Assembly: GCA_903855945.1 (NCBI GenBank) | Contig: CAIOAK010000036.1 | Location: forward strand, 1-43,767 | Length of the DNA stretch: 43,767 nucleotides | Source: an uncultured Anaeromyxobacter sp. | Lineage (GTDB): Bacteria > Myxococcota > Myxococcia > Myxococcales > Anaeromyxobacteraceae | Direction: 5' to 3' | Shown: positions 32,071 through 40,768 of the stretch, in pieces | Position numbering within the stretch: position 1 is the first letter of the stretch | How the letters are laid out: every line of letters starts with the position of its first letter | Notes under the pieces: model-generated | Told to the model about the DNA's origin: nothing | Database searches by the model: none | The model's input: only the letters and a program-made list of their open reading frames with translations | Program-made: the position numbers and the translations under genes

Positions 32071-32487
32071 TCAATGCTTCCTCGAGTGCTTCGTGCTGCG
32101 GTTCTTCACGTTTCGTGGTGGGGCGACGGCGGGGGCGGGTGCCGGTGCCGGGGAATTCCGGCGCGGCCGCGACTTCTGGAATGCGTCGCCAGCTGCCTGG
32201 ATGTCCGAAGCCAGCGTCTCCCGGGTGAGTTCGGCCCGGTCGAGCAGCGCCCGGACCGCGGAACGAAGCTCGCTCGCGAAGACCCTGCGGGCGTCGGCCT
32301 CCTCTCCCGCGCGCTCGATCCGCTCCTCCTGGAGCTTGGCGAGCATCTTGGCCGTCTCGGCGCGGACGCCTTCCGTGAACTCGTTGCAGCTCTTGATGCT
32401 CGCTGCACAGTTCTGGAAGCTCGCCGCGATCTCGTTGCCGAGGGCCATCATGGCCGCCGGAGTGAAGGTGGTGAACTGGGTTTTCAT
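32071..32487 (-). CDS. Helical protein at the gvpC position of the gas vesicle operon
   Basis: 138 residues from ATG 32487 (GAGGAG site). A phasin-like helical region: FTPAAMMALGNEIAASFQNCAASIKSCNEFTEGVRAETAKMLAKLQEERIERAGEEADARR, then a basic Pro/Ala-rich tail (SPAPAPAPAVAPP, KNRSTKHSRKH). I do not recognise a named gas vesicle family, but its place directly after gvpA and before gvpN is that of the outer scaffold protein GvpC in many clusters, so a shell-associated role is likely. The basic tail may bind nucleic acid or the acidic shell surface. Confidence 0.65.
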   Translation of the reverse strand: MKTQFTTFTPAAMMALGNEIAASFQNCAASIKSCNEFTEGVRAETAKMLAKLQEERIERAGEEADARRVFASELRSAVRALLDRAELTRETLASDIQAAGDAFQKSRPRRNSPAPAPAPAVAPPRNVKNRSTKHSRKH

Positions 32488-32531
32488 CGCGAGGCTCCTC
32501 GTTCCTTCCTTCTTGGTGGCGGGAATGGCGA

Positions 32532-32568
32532 CGCTCCCCGAGCGCGCTGCGAGCGAGCCCGGGGAGCG
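32532..32568 (-). terminator. Hairpin directly downstream of gvpA
   Basis: CGCTCCCCG and CGGGGAGCG form a 9-bp stem with a 19-base loop, 20 bases after the gvpA stop. There is no U-run, but this is the place where other gas vesicle operons have a partial terminator or stabiliser that keeps the gvpA message in large excess. Confidence 0.6.
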
Positions 32569-32587
32569 GAACCAGCCTCGGACTCGC

Positions 32588-32809
32588 CTAGGCGGCGGGC
32601 GCGGCGGCGGTGGCGGTGAGGCCGATCGCCTCGGCGTACTTGAGGTAGGTCTCGACGGACGCGATGACGACGCGAGCCTCGATCGAGAGCAGCTCGATGC
32701 CGACCAGCGAGACCTTGGCCCAGGCGTCGATCACGATGCCCTTGTCCAGGATCCGGTCCACCACTTCTGCGAGACTCGACGAGTCCGTCGACTTCATGAC
32801 CTTCGCCAT
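32588..32809 (-). CDS. gvpA: Major gas vesicle shell protein GvpA
   Basis: 73 residues, the normal GvpA length. ATG 32809 follows GGAGG. The upstream-open frame extends to 33028, but residues before this start look non-coding. The core ([53 protein letters not shown]) is close to the family consensus: the hydrophobic beta-hairpin faces the gas. It is the first gene of the structural operon, with a sigma-54-type promoter at 32865-32880. Confidence 0.97.
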   Translation of the reverse strand: MAKVMKSTDSSSLAEVVDRILDKGIVIDAWAKVSLVGIELLSIEARVVIASVETYLKYAEAIGLTATAAAPAA

Positions 32810-32864
32810 AAGACCTCCAGCAGCTTGTCTGAGTCGCTTCATTGCGAGCTCGATCCCAAGCAAG

Positions 32865-32880
32865 AGCATCCGCCGTGCCA
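32865..32880 (-). promoter_or_regulatory. Sigma-54 (-24/-12) promoter upstream of gvpA
   Basis: On the minus strand TGGCACG-GCGG-ATGCT has the invariant -24 GG and -12 GC at exactly the right 12-base spacing; the consensus is TGGCACG-N4-TTGCW, so only one core base differs. Predicted start near 32854 gives a leader of about 45 bases to gvpA. The NtrC-type activator encoded upstream (33450) and the palindrome at 33018 fit this promoter. Confidence 0.8.
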
Positions 32881-33017
32881 TCTCGGGCCTCGGAGCGAGC
32901 GGGCGGGAGGAGCTGGGCGGGGTCCGGATTCGTTCGGGTTTCGGGTCCTCGATGTCCGGCCGGATCGACGAGCCGATTTCTGTGGGGAAGTGCCTCCCGC
33001 GAACGGGTCCCGGAGAA

Positions 33018-33033
33018 GAGGAATCCATTCCTC
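33018..33033. promoter_or_regulatory. Candidate upstream activator site for the NtrC-type regulator
   Basis: GAGGAAT-CC-ATTCCTC is a perfect 7+2+7 palindrome in the 258-base interval between the receiver gene and gvpA, centred about 170 bases upstream of the predicted sigma-54 start. Enhancer sites for NtrC-type activators normally lie 80-200 bases upstream. Only one copy was found by eye. Confidence 0.5.
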
Positions 33034-33067
33034 GTCGTTGCCGTGCGGGGCGTGAAAACGCGGTCGA

Positions 33068-33466
33068 TCATGCCCCCTCCCACGCAAGGAGTGCGGCTTC
33101 GACCGAGTCCACCATGAGCGCGTTCACAAAGGGTTTGTCGAAGAAGGCGTGGAGCGCGAGCCCCTGCGCCTGCTCGCGCAGGGCGGGGCTTCCGTAGGAG
33201 GTCATGAGGATCAGCCGCGCGCGCGGGGCGCAGGCTCGCAGCCGCTCGATGAGGTCGGTGCCGCTGCCGTCCGGAAGCCGGTAGTCGACGATGGCGACCT
33301 GGCAGTCGAAGGCGGAGGCCACGCGGAGCGCCTCGGCGACGGTCTGCGCCGTCCGGACGACGTGGCCCCGCTCCGAGAGGACCCGGGCGAGCACCCAGCA
33401 GAGATTCTCCTGGTCGTCCACGACCAGGATGCGCCCCGCGGGGATCTTGTCAGTCCTCGAGTTCAA
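33068..33466 (-). CDS. Receiver-only response regulator at the end of the regulatory block
   Basis: 132 residues; TTG 33466 follows GGGGAGG and overlaps the NtrC-type gene end by 17 bases. A single receiver domain: VVDDQEN acidic pair, the phospho-acceptor Asp in IVDYRLPDGSG, Ser/Thr in ILMTSYG and Lys in FFDKPF. No output domain, so it is a phosphate-relay or sink component, or a regulator acting by protein contact. Together with the kinase and sigma-54 activator, it forms the phosphorelay of the gas vesicle locus. Confidence 0.85.
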   Translation of the reverse strand: MNSRTDKIPAGRILVVDDQENLCWVLARVLSERGHVVRTAQTVAEALRVASAFDCQVAIVDYRLPDGSGTDLIERLRACAPRARLILMTSYGSPALREQAQGLALHAFFDKPFVNALMVDSVEAALLAWEGA

Positions 33467-34877
33467 CTGCCTCCCCGAGTCCGTAGCGACGGAGCTTGCT
33501 GCGGAGCGTCTTGGGATCCACGCCCAGGGCCCTGGCCATTCGCGTGCGGCTCCAGCGCTGGTCGTGGAGGAGTGCCGAGAGGAGGGACCGCTCCACCTTC
33601 TCCGCCGCCTCCGCGCCCATGGCCTTGAGATCGAGGCTGGCGCCCCGGAGCCCCATCTCGATCTGGAAGGTGAGCCGGTCGGCGGTGCCGTGGGCTCCGA
33701 CCGCCGCTTCGATCGGAAGGACGGCGCCCGGCACTGCGGACGGAGCGTTCGCAAGGATTTCCGGCGGGAGGTGCTCCGGCTCGACCACCTTCTCCGCCAG
33801 CACGACCGCCCCCTTCACGACGTTCTCGAGCTCCCGGACGTTTCCGGGCCAGGAATGCGCCTCCAGCAGCCGGAGCGCCTCCTCGGAGATGTCCGTGACG
33901 GGGGATCCGAACCGGGCCGCGTAGGTGGTGACGAAGTGGCGCGCGATCCGGCGCACGTCGCCTTCCCGGTCCCGGAGCGGAGGCAGGGCGATGGTGATCT
34001 CCTGGAGCCGGTAGTAGAGGTCCTGGCGGAAGCGCCCCAGGCGGATGGCCTCTGCCAGGTCCGCGTTGGTGGCCGATACCACCCGGACGTCGAGCGAGAC
34101 CGTCTCGCGCCCCCCCAGCCGTTCGAGCTTGCGGGCCTGGAGGACGCGGAGCAGCTTGGCCTGGAAGTCGAGCGGCCAGTTCCCGATCTCGTCGAGGAAG
34201 AGGGTTCCCCCCTGCGCCGCCTCGAGGTGCCCCTGCCGGGCGCTCGTGGCACCGGTGTAGGCGCCACGCTCGTGACCGAAGAGCTCGCTCTCGATGAGCC
34301 CCTCGGGCATGACCGAGCAGTCCACCGCCACGAACGGCCCGTTTCGCCGCTTGCTGGCCGCGTGGATGGCGCGCGCGAAGAGTTCCTTCCCCGTGCCGGT
34401 CTCGCCGAGAAGGAGGACGTTGATGTTGGGGACGGCGAACCGGAGCGCACGATCCATCGCCTCCCGGAACGCGGGACTCTCGCCGAGGAGCAACGGCCCT
34501 TCCGCGGGATCGCCGCGGCGCATCGCCAGGAGCGCGTCCACGGTGTCGAGCAGCGACCGGTTGTCGAAGGGCTTCAGGACGAAGTCGGTCGCGCCCCGCT
34601 TCATGGCCTCGACCGCCACCGGCACGCTGCCGTTCCCGGTCAGCATGACGATGGGCATGTCCGGAGCGGCGGGGCGCATGCGCCGCAGGACCTCCATGCC
34701 GTCCATGCATCCGAGGTTCAGGTCGAGGAGGACGAGGTCGGGCCGGCGCGCGGCCACGGCCTCCAGCGCGGCCGCGCCGGAGCCGACCCACTGGGACTCG
34801 TGCCCCCGTCGTTCGAGGAGCGCCGAGACGACGGTGCCAAGGGCCCGTTCGTCATCGACGATCAGGATCTTCGCCAC
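33450..34877 (-). CDS. NtrC-family sigma-54-dependent response regulator
   Basis: 475 residues from GTG 34877 (GAGGCG site; TTG 34901 is the alternative). N-terminal receiver (ILIVDDE, LVLLDLNLG), then the sigma-54-interaction AAA+ domain: Walker A GETGTGKE, the sigma-54-contacting loop GAYTGA (GAFTGA in most), FLDEIGNWP. The C-terminal Fis-type helix-turn-helix is TRMARALGVDPKTLRSKLRRYGL. It should activate the sigma-54 promoter before gvpA when phosphorylated. It occupies a role like the GvrA-type regulator of Serratia. It overlaps the histidine kinase end by 26 bases. Confidence 0.93.
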   Translation of the reverse strand: MAKILIVDDERALGTVVSALLERRGHESQWVGSGAAALEAVAARRPDLVLLDLNLGCMDGMEVLRRMRPAAPDMPIVMLTGNGSVPVAVEAMKRGATDFVLKPFDNRSLLDTVDALLAMRRGDPAEGPLLLGESPAFREAMDRALRFAVPNINVLLLGETGTGKELFARAIHAASKRRNGPFVAVDCSVMPEGLIESELFGHERGAYTGATSARQGHLEAAQGGTLFLDEIGNWPLDFQAKLLRVLQARKLERLGGRETVSLDVRVVSATNADLAEAIRLGRFRQDLYYRLQEITIALPPLRDREGDVRRIARHFVTTYAARFGSPVTDISEEALRLLEAHSWPGNVRELENVVKGAVVLAEKVVEPEHLPPEILANAPSAVPGAVLPIEAAVGAHGTADRLTFQIEMGLRGASLDLKAMGAEAAEKVERSLLSALLHDQRWSRTRMARALGVDPKTLRSKLRRYGLGEAVELED

Positions 34878-36108
34878 GCTCGCCTCGCTTTCGCTGATCA
34901 ATGGGGAGAAGAAGGGTGAACCGGACGCCGGACTTAGGCAAGTCTTCCGCGACGAGATCGCCGCCGTGGTCCCGCGCGATCTGGCGGGAGAGATAAAGGC
35001 CGAGTCCGGTCCCGCCCACCTTCGTGCTGTGGAAGGGCCGGAAGAGGTTCGGCACCACGTCCGGATCCAGGTGCGAGCCGTCGTTCTCGATCTCGAGGGT
35101 CATCCGATCGCCCCCGTCCAGGAGGCGTGTGCGGACGATGAGCGTCCCGCCCTTGCCGGCCAGGGCATCCAGGCCGTTCTTGAGGAGGTTGAGGACCACC
35201 TGCTTCAGCCCCTGCAGGTCGATCCAGCTCGCGGGGATGCGTCCGTCCAGGGTCGCGCCGACCGATACTCCGTGGCGCTCGAACTCCGTGGCCGTGAGGC
35301 TCAGGAGGTCGGGGATCACCTGGTTCAGGCTGGAGAGCTGGAAGGTGGCACGCGGCGCCGCCCCCGCCTCCAGCATCCTCCGGAGGAGGATCTGGATGCG
35401 ATCCACGTTCGCGAGCGCGGCGCTCGTGAACTCGCTGGCATCGTCCTTCGACAGCACGAGCCGCTCGTGGAGGTACTGGAGGCTGGAGCTGATGATGGAG
35501 AGCGGGTTTCCGACCTCGTGCGCGATCACGGCTCCGAGCTGGCCTACCGTGGTGCGCTTGTCGGACTCCGCTCCCGACAGGAACCCCGGCTGGCCGTCGC
35601 CGCGCACGTCGAGGAACCACCGCGGGCACTCGGGCAGGAGCGTGCGCGCGTCGATCCAGGCGCCGAACGCGTCGAGGAGCGAAGCCCGGGTGCCGCCGTC
35701 CTGGGCCGAGCGCTCGAAGGCGAGGAGGGCCGTGCTCGGTATCGCCGCCTCCCGGAGCGCCACGCCCAGGGTGAAGAGTCCGGCGGAGTCGCCGTCGGCA
35801 GGAACGGGCGACTCCACCCACGCGACCCCGGAACCCGCCGCCGATTCATCGCAGAGCGCCCGCGTCACCTCGGCCACGGCCTCGTCCCAGGATGTCGCCG
35901 GGATCGCCTGCCCGGCGCAGGAGAGGGGGAGAAAGCGAAGGTGCCCGAACCCCGAGAGCTGGAGATCGCGCGCGGCGACCCGGGCCCGCTCGAAGGTGGG
36001 TTCCGATCCGACGAAGGAGAAGCGCGTGCCACGGACCTCGCACCGCCGGGAGACGGACAGGAGCGCCAGCGCCATCTCCCGGGGGTCATGTCCGTGGATG
36101 CAGATCAT
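34852..36108 (-). CDS. Soluble sensor histidine kinase
   Basis: 418 residues from ATG 36108, which overlaps the CDC48-like stop (ATGA). Residues ~1-170 form an N-terminal domain, possibly MEDS/DcmR-like (HGHDPREMALALLS, FSFVGSEPTFERARV), with no membrane segment. The dimerisation domain has AHEVGNPLSIISS with phospho-acceptor His197; the ATPase domain has NLLKNGLDAL (N-box) and GGTGLGLYLSRQIA (G-box). Cytoplasmic, so it probably senses an internal or metabolic cue. It is adjacent to the NtrC-type regulator, its likely partner. Confidence 0.9.
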   Translation of the reverse strand: MICIHGHDPREMALALLSVSRRCEVRGTRFSFVGSEPTFERARVAARDLQLSGFGHLRFLPLSCAGQAIPATSWDEAVAEVTRALCDESAAGSGVAWVESPVPADGDSAGLFTLGVALREAAIPSTALLAFERSAQDGGTRASLLDAFGAWIDARTLLPECPRWFLDVRGDGQPGFLSGAESDKRTTVGQLGAVIAHEVGNPLSIISSSLQYLHERLVLSKDDASEFTSAALANVDRIQILLRRMLEAGAAPRATFQLSSLNQVIPDLLSLTATEFERHGVSVGATLDGRIPASWIDLQGLKQVVLNLLKNGLDALAGKGGTLIVRTRLLDGGDRMTLEIENDGSHLDPDVVPNLFRPFHSTKVGGTGLGLYLSRQIARDHGGDLVAEDLPKSGVRFTLLLPIDQRKRGERGEDPDRR

Positions 36109-38264
36109 CGGGCGCTCGAGGCCTCCGCGATGGCCCGTTCGAGGTGGAGGGTGGTGACCTGAAGGCTCGACGGGTCGCCCGGCCCCCCCTTGCGCTCGAT
36201 GAACTCCCGCACGGCGAGAAGTGCGGCCCGATCGCAGACCGTCTCGATCTCCGCTCCGGTGAAGCCTTCGGTTCTCTGGACGAGCGCCGCCACGTCCACC
36301 CCGGGAGCGACGGGCTTTCCGGCCAGGTGCACCCCGAAGATCTGGGTGCGGCCGGCGGCATCGGGCGGGGGAACCTCCAGGATCAGGTCGAAGCGACCCG
36401 GGCGGAGCAGGGCGGGATCGAGGATGTCCTTCCGGTTGGTGGCCGCGACCACCAGGACGCCCTTCAGTTCCTCGACCCCGTCCATCTCGGTGAGGAGCTG
36501 ACTGATGACCCGCTGCGAGACGTTGGAGTCGGAACCCCCGGCGTTGCGGGTGGGCGCGAGCGCGTCGATCTCGTCGAAGAAGATGATGCAGGGGGCGGCC
36601 TGCCGGGCCTTCTTGAAGACCTCGCGGATCCCGCGCTCGCTCTCCCCAACGAACTTGGAGAGGAGGGCCGGGCCCTTCACCGAGATGAAGTTCACGCCGC
36701 TCTGGGAGGCCACGGCCTTGGCGAGGAGCGTCTTGCCGGTGCCCGGGGGGCCGTGCAGGAGGATGCCCTTGGCCGGGGAGACCCCGGCCCGCTCGAGGAG
36801 CGCGCCGTGGATCAGCGGCCACTCCACCGCCTCGCGGAGTTCCCGCTTCACCGACTCGAGCCCTCCGACCTGGTCCCAGCGGACGTCGGGCACCTCGACG
36901 AAGACCTCGCGCACCGCCGAGGGCTCGATCTCGGAGAGCGCCGAGACGAAGTGGGCCATGCTCACCTGGAGCGAGGTGAGGACCTCGAAGGGGATCTCCT
37001 GGCTGGCCAGGTCCATCTCCGGCATCACCCCGCGGAGCGTGGTCATGGCGGCCTCGCGGCAGAGCGCCTCCAGGTCGGCGCCCACGAAGCCGTGGGTGAT
37101 GGCGGCCAGTCGGTCCAGGTCCACGTCGTCGGTGAGGGGCATGCCCCGGGTGTGGATCTCGAGGATCCCCCGGCGCCCGCCGGCATCCGGGATCCCGATC
37201 TCGATCTCGCGGTCGAACCGTCCGGGCCGGCGCAGGGCCGGATCGAGGAGGTTGGGGAGGTTGGTCGCGGCGATGACGATGATCTGGCCGCGGGAGGCCA
37301 GCCCGTCCATGAGCGCGAGGAGCTGGGCCACGACGCGCTTCTCCACCTCGCCCTGGACGTTCTCCCGCTTGGGCGCGATGGCGTCGATCTCGTCGATGAA
37401 GATGATGCAGGGTGCGCTCTTGCGCGCCTGCTCGAAGATCCCGCGGAGCTTGGCCTCGCTCTCCCCGTAGAACTTGTGGATCACCTCCGGTCCACTCACC
37501 GTGATGAAGGCCGCCTCGGTCTCGTGGGCGACGGCCCGGGCGAGCAGCGTCTTGCCCGTGCCCGGAGGGCCGTGGAGCAGGACGCCCTTGGGGGCGTCGA
37601 TCCCGAGCCGCTCGAAGAGCTGCGGGTGGCGCAGCGGCAGCTCGATCATCTCGCGAACCCGGCGGATCTCCTTGCGGAGTCCGCCCACGTCCTCGTAAGA
37701 AATCCCGCCCTTCTCCTCGCCCTTCCGGGCGTCGGACTCGATCGTGATCTGGGTCTGGGGGTGGACGACGACGCAGCCGGTGCGGGGCGTCGTGGCCGTC
37801 ACCTCGAAGTCCTGGAACCGGGAGCCGAAGAGCGTCGCGCGCACCCGGTCGCCGACCAGGACCGGGAGCCCCTCGAGGAGGCGCCCGACGTAGCGGGTAT
37901 CGGCGGCGCGGTCGGGCGCCCGGCTGTCGCCCACGGAGCGAAGCGCGATGCGCGTCGCCGGCGTGTGCTCGATCCGGGCGACGGTCACCCGTCCGTCGAG
38001 GGCCGCCCGGGCGTTGCCGCGGACGATCCCGTCGATCTGGACGAGCCGCTTGCCGCGCGCGTCGGCGTAGGCCGGCATGGCCTTCGCGACCGAGGTTCGC
38101 TCTCCGGTGATGGAGAGGATGTCACCCACCTCGGCGCCCATCGCGGCGAGATCCTTCGGGTCGAGCCGGGCGATTCCCCGGCCCACGTCCTTGCCCAGCG
38201 CCTCCGTGACCCGGAAGGAGGACCGATCGCTCGGCGCTTCGCGCTTCTTCGTCTCAGTGGACAT
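36105..38264 (-). CDS. CDC48/VAT-type double AAA+ ATPase
   Basis: 719 residues. An N-terminal domain (~1-190; [13 protein letters not shown], then [17 protein letters not shown]) resembles CDC48-N. The two AAA modules follow: D1 with GPPGTGKT and [16 protein letters not shown]2 with [18 protein letters not shown] and [22 protein letters not shown], each with an arginine-finger region (RPGRFD). It is an unfoldase of the type archaea and some bacteria use for protein extraction or remodelling; in gas vesicle loci it could remodel GvpA assemblies, although this is inference. ATG 38264 overlaps the upstream unknown gene by 11 bases. Confidence 0.92.
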   Translation of the reverse strand: MSTETKKREAPSDRSSFRVTEALGKDVGRGIARLDPKDLAAMGAEVGDILSITGERTSVAKAMPAYADARGKRLVQIDGIVRGNARAALDGRVTVARIEHTPATRIALRSVGDSRAPDRAADTRYVGRLLEGLPVLVGDRVRATLFGSRFQDFEVTATTPRTGCVVVHPQTQITIESDARKGEEKGGISYEDVGGLRKEIRRVREMIELPLRHPQLFERLGIDAPKGVLLHGPPGTGKTLLARAVAHETEAAFITVSGPEVIHKFYGESEAKLRGIFEQARKSAPCIIFIDEIDAIAPKRENVQGEVEKRVVAQLLALMDGLASRGQIIVIAATNLPNLLDPALRRPGRFDREIEIGIPDAGGRRGILEIHTRGMPLTDDVDLDRLAAITHGFVGADLEALCREAAMTTLRGVMPEMDLASQEIPFEVLTSLQVSMAHFVSALSEIEPSAVREVFVEVPDVRWDQVGGLESVKRELREAVEWPLIHGALLERAGVSPAKGILLHGPPGTGKTLLAKAVASQSGVNFISVKGPALLSKFVGESERGIREVFKKARQAAPCIIFFDEIDALAPTRNAGGSDSNVSQRVISQLLTEMDGVEELKGVLVVAATNRKDILDPALLRPGRFDLILEVPPPDAAGRTQIFGVHLAGKPVAPGVDVAALVQRTEGFTGAEIETVCDRAALLAVREFIERKGGPGDPSSLQVTTLHLERAIAEASSAR

Positions 38265-38904
38265 CGCGTCCCCGTTCTTCCGTGGGTCGCCCCGGGTCGG
38301 CGCCGAAGGGCAGGCTGTGGATGACGTGTCGAACCTTGTAGTCGTTCCCGAGGAGCTCGTCGACCCGGTGCAGGAGTCCGATGAAGAGGACCCCGGTCTC
38401 GCCGTCCTGCAGCGTGGTTCCGATCCGGTCCGCGATGAAGGCGTCCCGCTCCCGGAGCAGTCGCTCCCCCTCGGCGTGGAGCTCGATCCCCAGCGCGTTC
38501 GACTCGGATTCGAGGAGCCGGGAGGCCTCGATGAGCTTCTGAACCCGCCGGTACTCGGCGACGATCAGGGGCGCGCTCTCGGTCCCCATGAGCGTGGCGC
38601 CCCGACGGATGGCCTCGAGGAGGATCTGATGGTTCCGGCTCCCCTGGCGGGCCAGGTCGCGCACGATCTCGGCCTCCCGGCCGCAGACCGGTAGCCCGTC
38701 CTGGTAGAGCCGGGTTCGCCGCCAGTCGAGAGGGAGGTCGAGGACCTTGCCGGCGAGGCCCGTCCACATCGCATCCACCGAGGAGAACTTGCGCTCCCAC
38801 GCCGATCGACCGAAGGCTTCCTGGTATCGCTGACGGACGACTCCACCCAGCGAACCGAGGTCCGCTTCCGAGTGGATCATCGGGACGTAGATCAGGGAAC
38901 GCAC
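38254..38904 (-). CDS. Unknown protein in the gas vesicle regulatory block
   Basis: 216 residues from GTG 38904, overlapping the receiver gene by 13 bases. The sequence has MIHSEADLGSLGGVVRQRYQEAF, WTGLAGKVLDLPLDW, then AEIVRDLARQGSRNHQILLEAIRRGATLMGTESAPL and, near the end, RDAFIADRIGTTLQDGETGVLFIGLLHRVDELL. The last segment loosely recalls TraB/ChaN-type proteins, where a similar R-x6-RI..GE.GV.F.G..H pattern occurs; no motif is strong enough to name the family. No membrane segment. It is probably translated with the CDC48-type ATPase and may be its partner. Confidence 0.7.
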   Translation of the reverse strand: MRSLIYVPMIHSEADLGSLGGVVRQRYQEAFGRSAWERKFSSVDAMWTGLAGKVLDLPLDWRRTRLYQDGLPVCGREAEIVRDLARQGSRNHQILLEAIRRGATLMGTESAPLIVAEYRRVQKLIEASRLLESESNALGIELHAEGERLLRERDAFIADRIGTTLQDGETGVLFIGLLHRVDELLGNDYKVRHVIHSLPFGADPGRPTEERGRDVH

Positions 38905-39314
38905 AGCGCGGCCCTGCCCGGCGCAGGCGTGCACTCCAGGGCCTCCTGGATCACCGACATCACGAACCCGAGCTCGACGGGCTTCGCGATGTAATCCCAG
39001 GCGCCGAGCCCCATCGCCTCCCGTGCACCCTGGAGCGTGGCCTCGGCGGTGAGGAGGATCACCGGGGCCAGATGTCCGAGGGCCCGGAGTGCACGGAGCG
39101 TGGCGAGCCCGTCCGTCTCGTCGGTTCCCACGTCGAGGAGCACGAGGTCCAGCTCGCCGCCCGGGGCCATGTCGATGGCCTGGCGCCCGGTGGAGGCGAC
39201 GATCACGCAATGGCCGTCGTCCCGGAGGCTCGAATCGAGCGCCTCGCGCGCACGAGGGTCGTCCTCGGCGACGAGGATGGTGAAGCGGCGGTGGCCAGGG
39301 GCGCGAAGGATCAC
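38892..39314 (-). CDS. Receiver-only response regulator
   Basis: 140 residues from GTG 39314, overlapping the GvpF/L stop (GTGA). Receiver motifs: VAEDDP, phospho-acceptor Asp in LVLLDVGTDETDG, ILLTAE and AKPVE. It lacks an output domain. It differs from the receiver at 33068 in sequence and has a Cys-containing tail (CTPAPGRAALCVP). It joins the kinase and NtrC-type regulator as part of the locus's signalling set. Confidence 0.85.
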   Translation of the reverse strand: MILRAPGHRRFTILVAEDDPRAREALDSSLRDDGHCVIVASTGRQAIDMAPGGELDLVLLDVGTDETDGLATLRALRALGHLAPVILLTAEATLQGAREAMGLGAWDYIAKPVELGFVMSVIQEALECTPAPGRAALCVP

Positions 39315-39964
39315 GATGGACTCCTGTCGGAGAGGAGGACCCCGGGCGCCGCAGGAGAGGCGGGGCGCAGGGCGAGGTCGCAGAAGCTGTAGGGAGCCCA
39401 GGGGCCGGTGCCGAGCACGCGCAGGCCGGTCTCGATGCGGAGCGCATCGACCTGCACCCAGAACGGCTCGATCCGGTCGCGGGGGAGGAGATAGCAGGCC
39501 TCGAGCACGTGGCCGTCCGCGGCGGGGCGGCGCAACTCGAGCGGCTTGATCGGCATGCTCGCGAGCGAGCGGATCCGCTCCAGGGCGACATCCAGCCGCA
39601 CTGCATCCACTCCCGGGGAGGAGGGAATCCGGACCTTGAGCCCCATCTCCACGCGCCCCGACACGGCGCGGAGGCATCGGAGGAGTTCGTCCCGGTTCTC
39701 CGTGAAGAGCGCGAGCACGTCCTGCTCCGAGGGGAGTTCCATCCCGGCCCGGAACGGCACGACCGAGGAGCATCCCTCCAGGGCGTCGGCGACGATCCGG
39801 GCGTGGCGGAGCGCGGCCCGGGTCGCTCCCTCGCGCCGGACCGGTCCCACGATCGCGGCCGCAGGGCCGGAGGCGATGCTGCGGACGAAGAGTGCACGGC
39901 CGACCCCGTCGCTCGCCTCGGCGGTGAAGACCGCTGCATGGAGGAGCACGGCGGAGGGGTTCAC
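39311..39964 (-). CDS. Gas vesicle GvpF/GvpL-family protein (copy 2)
   Basis: 217 residues from GTG 39964 (GTGA overlap with the upstream GvpF/L). Family features: VEMGLKVRIP in the middle and LGTGPWAPYSFCDLAL at the end. The N-terminal YLYGI motif is degraded (LLHAAVFTAE), so it is a divergent member. GvpF/L proteins act early in assembly; three copies in one locus suggest specialised versions. Confidence 0.85.
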   Translation of the reverse strand: MNPSAVLLHAAVFTAEASDGVGRALFVRSIASGPAAAIVGPVRREGATRAALRHARIVADALEGCSSVVPFRAGMELPSEQDVLALFTENRDELLRCLRAVSGRVEMGLKVRIPSSPGVDAVRLDVALERIRSLASMPIKPLELRRPAADGHVLEACYLLPRDRIEPFWVQVDALRIETGLRVLGTGPWAPYSFCDLALRPASPAAPGVLLSDRSPS

Positions 39965-40761
39965 GAGGGCTCCTCCTCGGAGAAGCTGAAGGGAGGCCAC
40001 GGTCCGGAGAGCACGAGGTGGTAGCCATCGTCCTCCAGGGTGCCTCCCAGCGTCGCGACCGCGTCGTGAAGGGCCGCCTCCGCATCCACGTCCACCAGGA
40101 GGGCGGCGTTCAGGATCATCGGCTGGGCGACCCCGCTGGCCGCTTCCGTCAGGGCCGGGCGCACCCGGACGTCGGCGGCCGAGCCGCCCAGTTCGTCGAG
40201 GACGGCCTGCGCCGCCTGCTCGATCCGCTCCGACAGCCGGTCCGACAGGAGGGCGTCCCGGCGCTTCCGGAGCATCCACGACGCGCCCGTGCCTGCGGTG
40301 CCCGCGTCCGGTTGGGAGGACAGTTCCGGGTCATCGGCGAGGCACTTCGCCCGCACGCGCGATTCGTCGCAGTAGAGCTTGAGCCCCCATTCGCGACGGC
40401 CGCGGAGCCGCTCGAGGGTCTCCTGGAGGCGAATCTCGTTCTTCTCCAGGAAGTCGCGCAGCGCGCCCGTGCTGCTGAACAGGGTGCAGAGGTGGGCCGG
40501 GACCACCGGGCCGTGCTCCATGGCCTGTCCGAGGACGGTGGTGTGGAGGCGTGCCTGGGCCGAGATCCACTCGATGTCCTGCAGACGGCTCTCCAGCGCC
40601 GCACCGGTGAAGCCCTCCGCCGGAAGCAGGTCGGCGACGGCGACGACGGAGGGGAGCGCCACGTGCGCGACCTCGCTGCCGTCTCGCGGGGGCACGGCCT
40701 GGCCGCTCGGCACGATGCCGTAGAGGTAGACCACCGAGCCGCCGGACGGGCCGCCGTGCAT
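39961..40761 (-). CDS. Gas vesicle GvpF/GvpL-family protein (copy 3)
   Basis: 266 residues from ATG 40761. VVYLYGIVPSG near the start, PAHLCTLFSS, WGLKLYCDESR and LVLSGPWPPFSF at the end are the GvpF/L signature. It has a low-similarity linker (~residues 150-165). Second gene of the upstream block, after the Hsp20-like gvpH, and followed by copy 2. Copies 2 and 3 are probably equivalent to the gvpF2/F3 pair of Serratia-type clusters. Confidence 0.9.
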   Translation of the reverse strand: MHGGPSGGSVVYLYGIVPSGQAVPPRDGSEVAHVALPSVVAVADLLPAEGFTGAALESRLQDIEWISAQARLHTTVLGQAMEHGPVVPAHLCTLFSSTGALRDFLEKNEIRLQETLERLRGRREWGLKLYCDESRVRAKCLADDPELSSQPDAGTAGTGASWMLRKRRDALLSDRLSERIEQAAQAVLDELGGSAADVRVRPALTEAASGVAQPMILNAALLVDVDAEAALHDAVATLGGTLEDDGYHLVLSGPWPPFSFSEEEPS

Positions 40762-40768
40762 GACGAGC

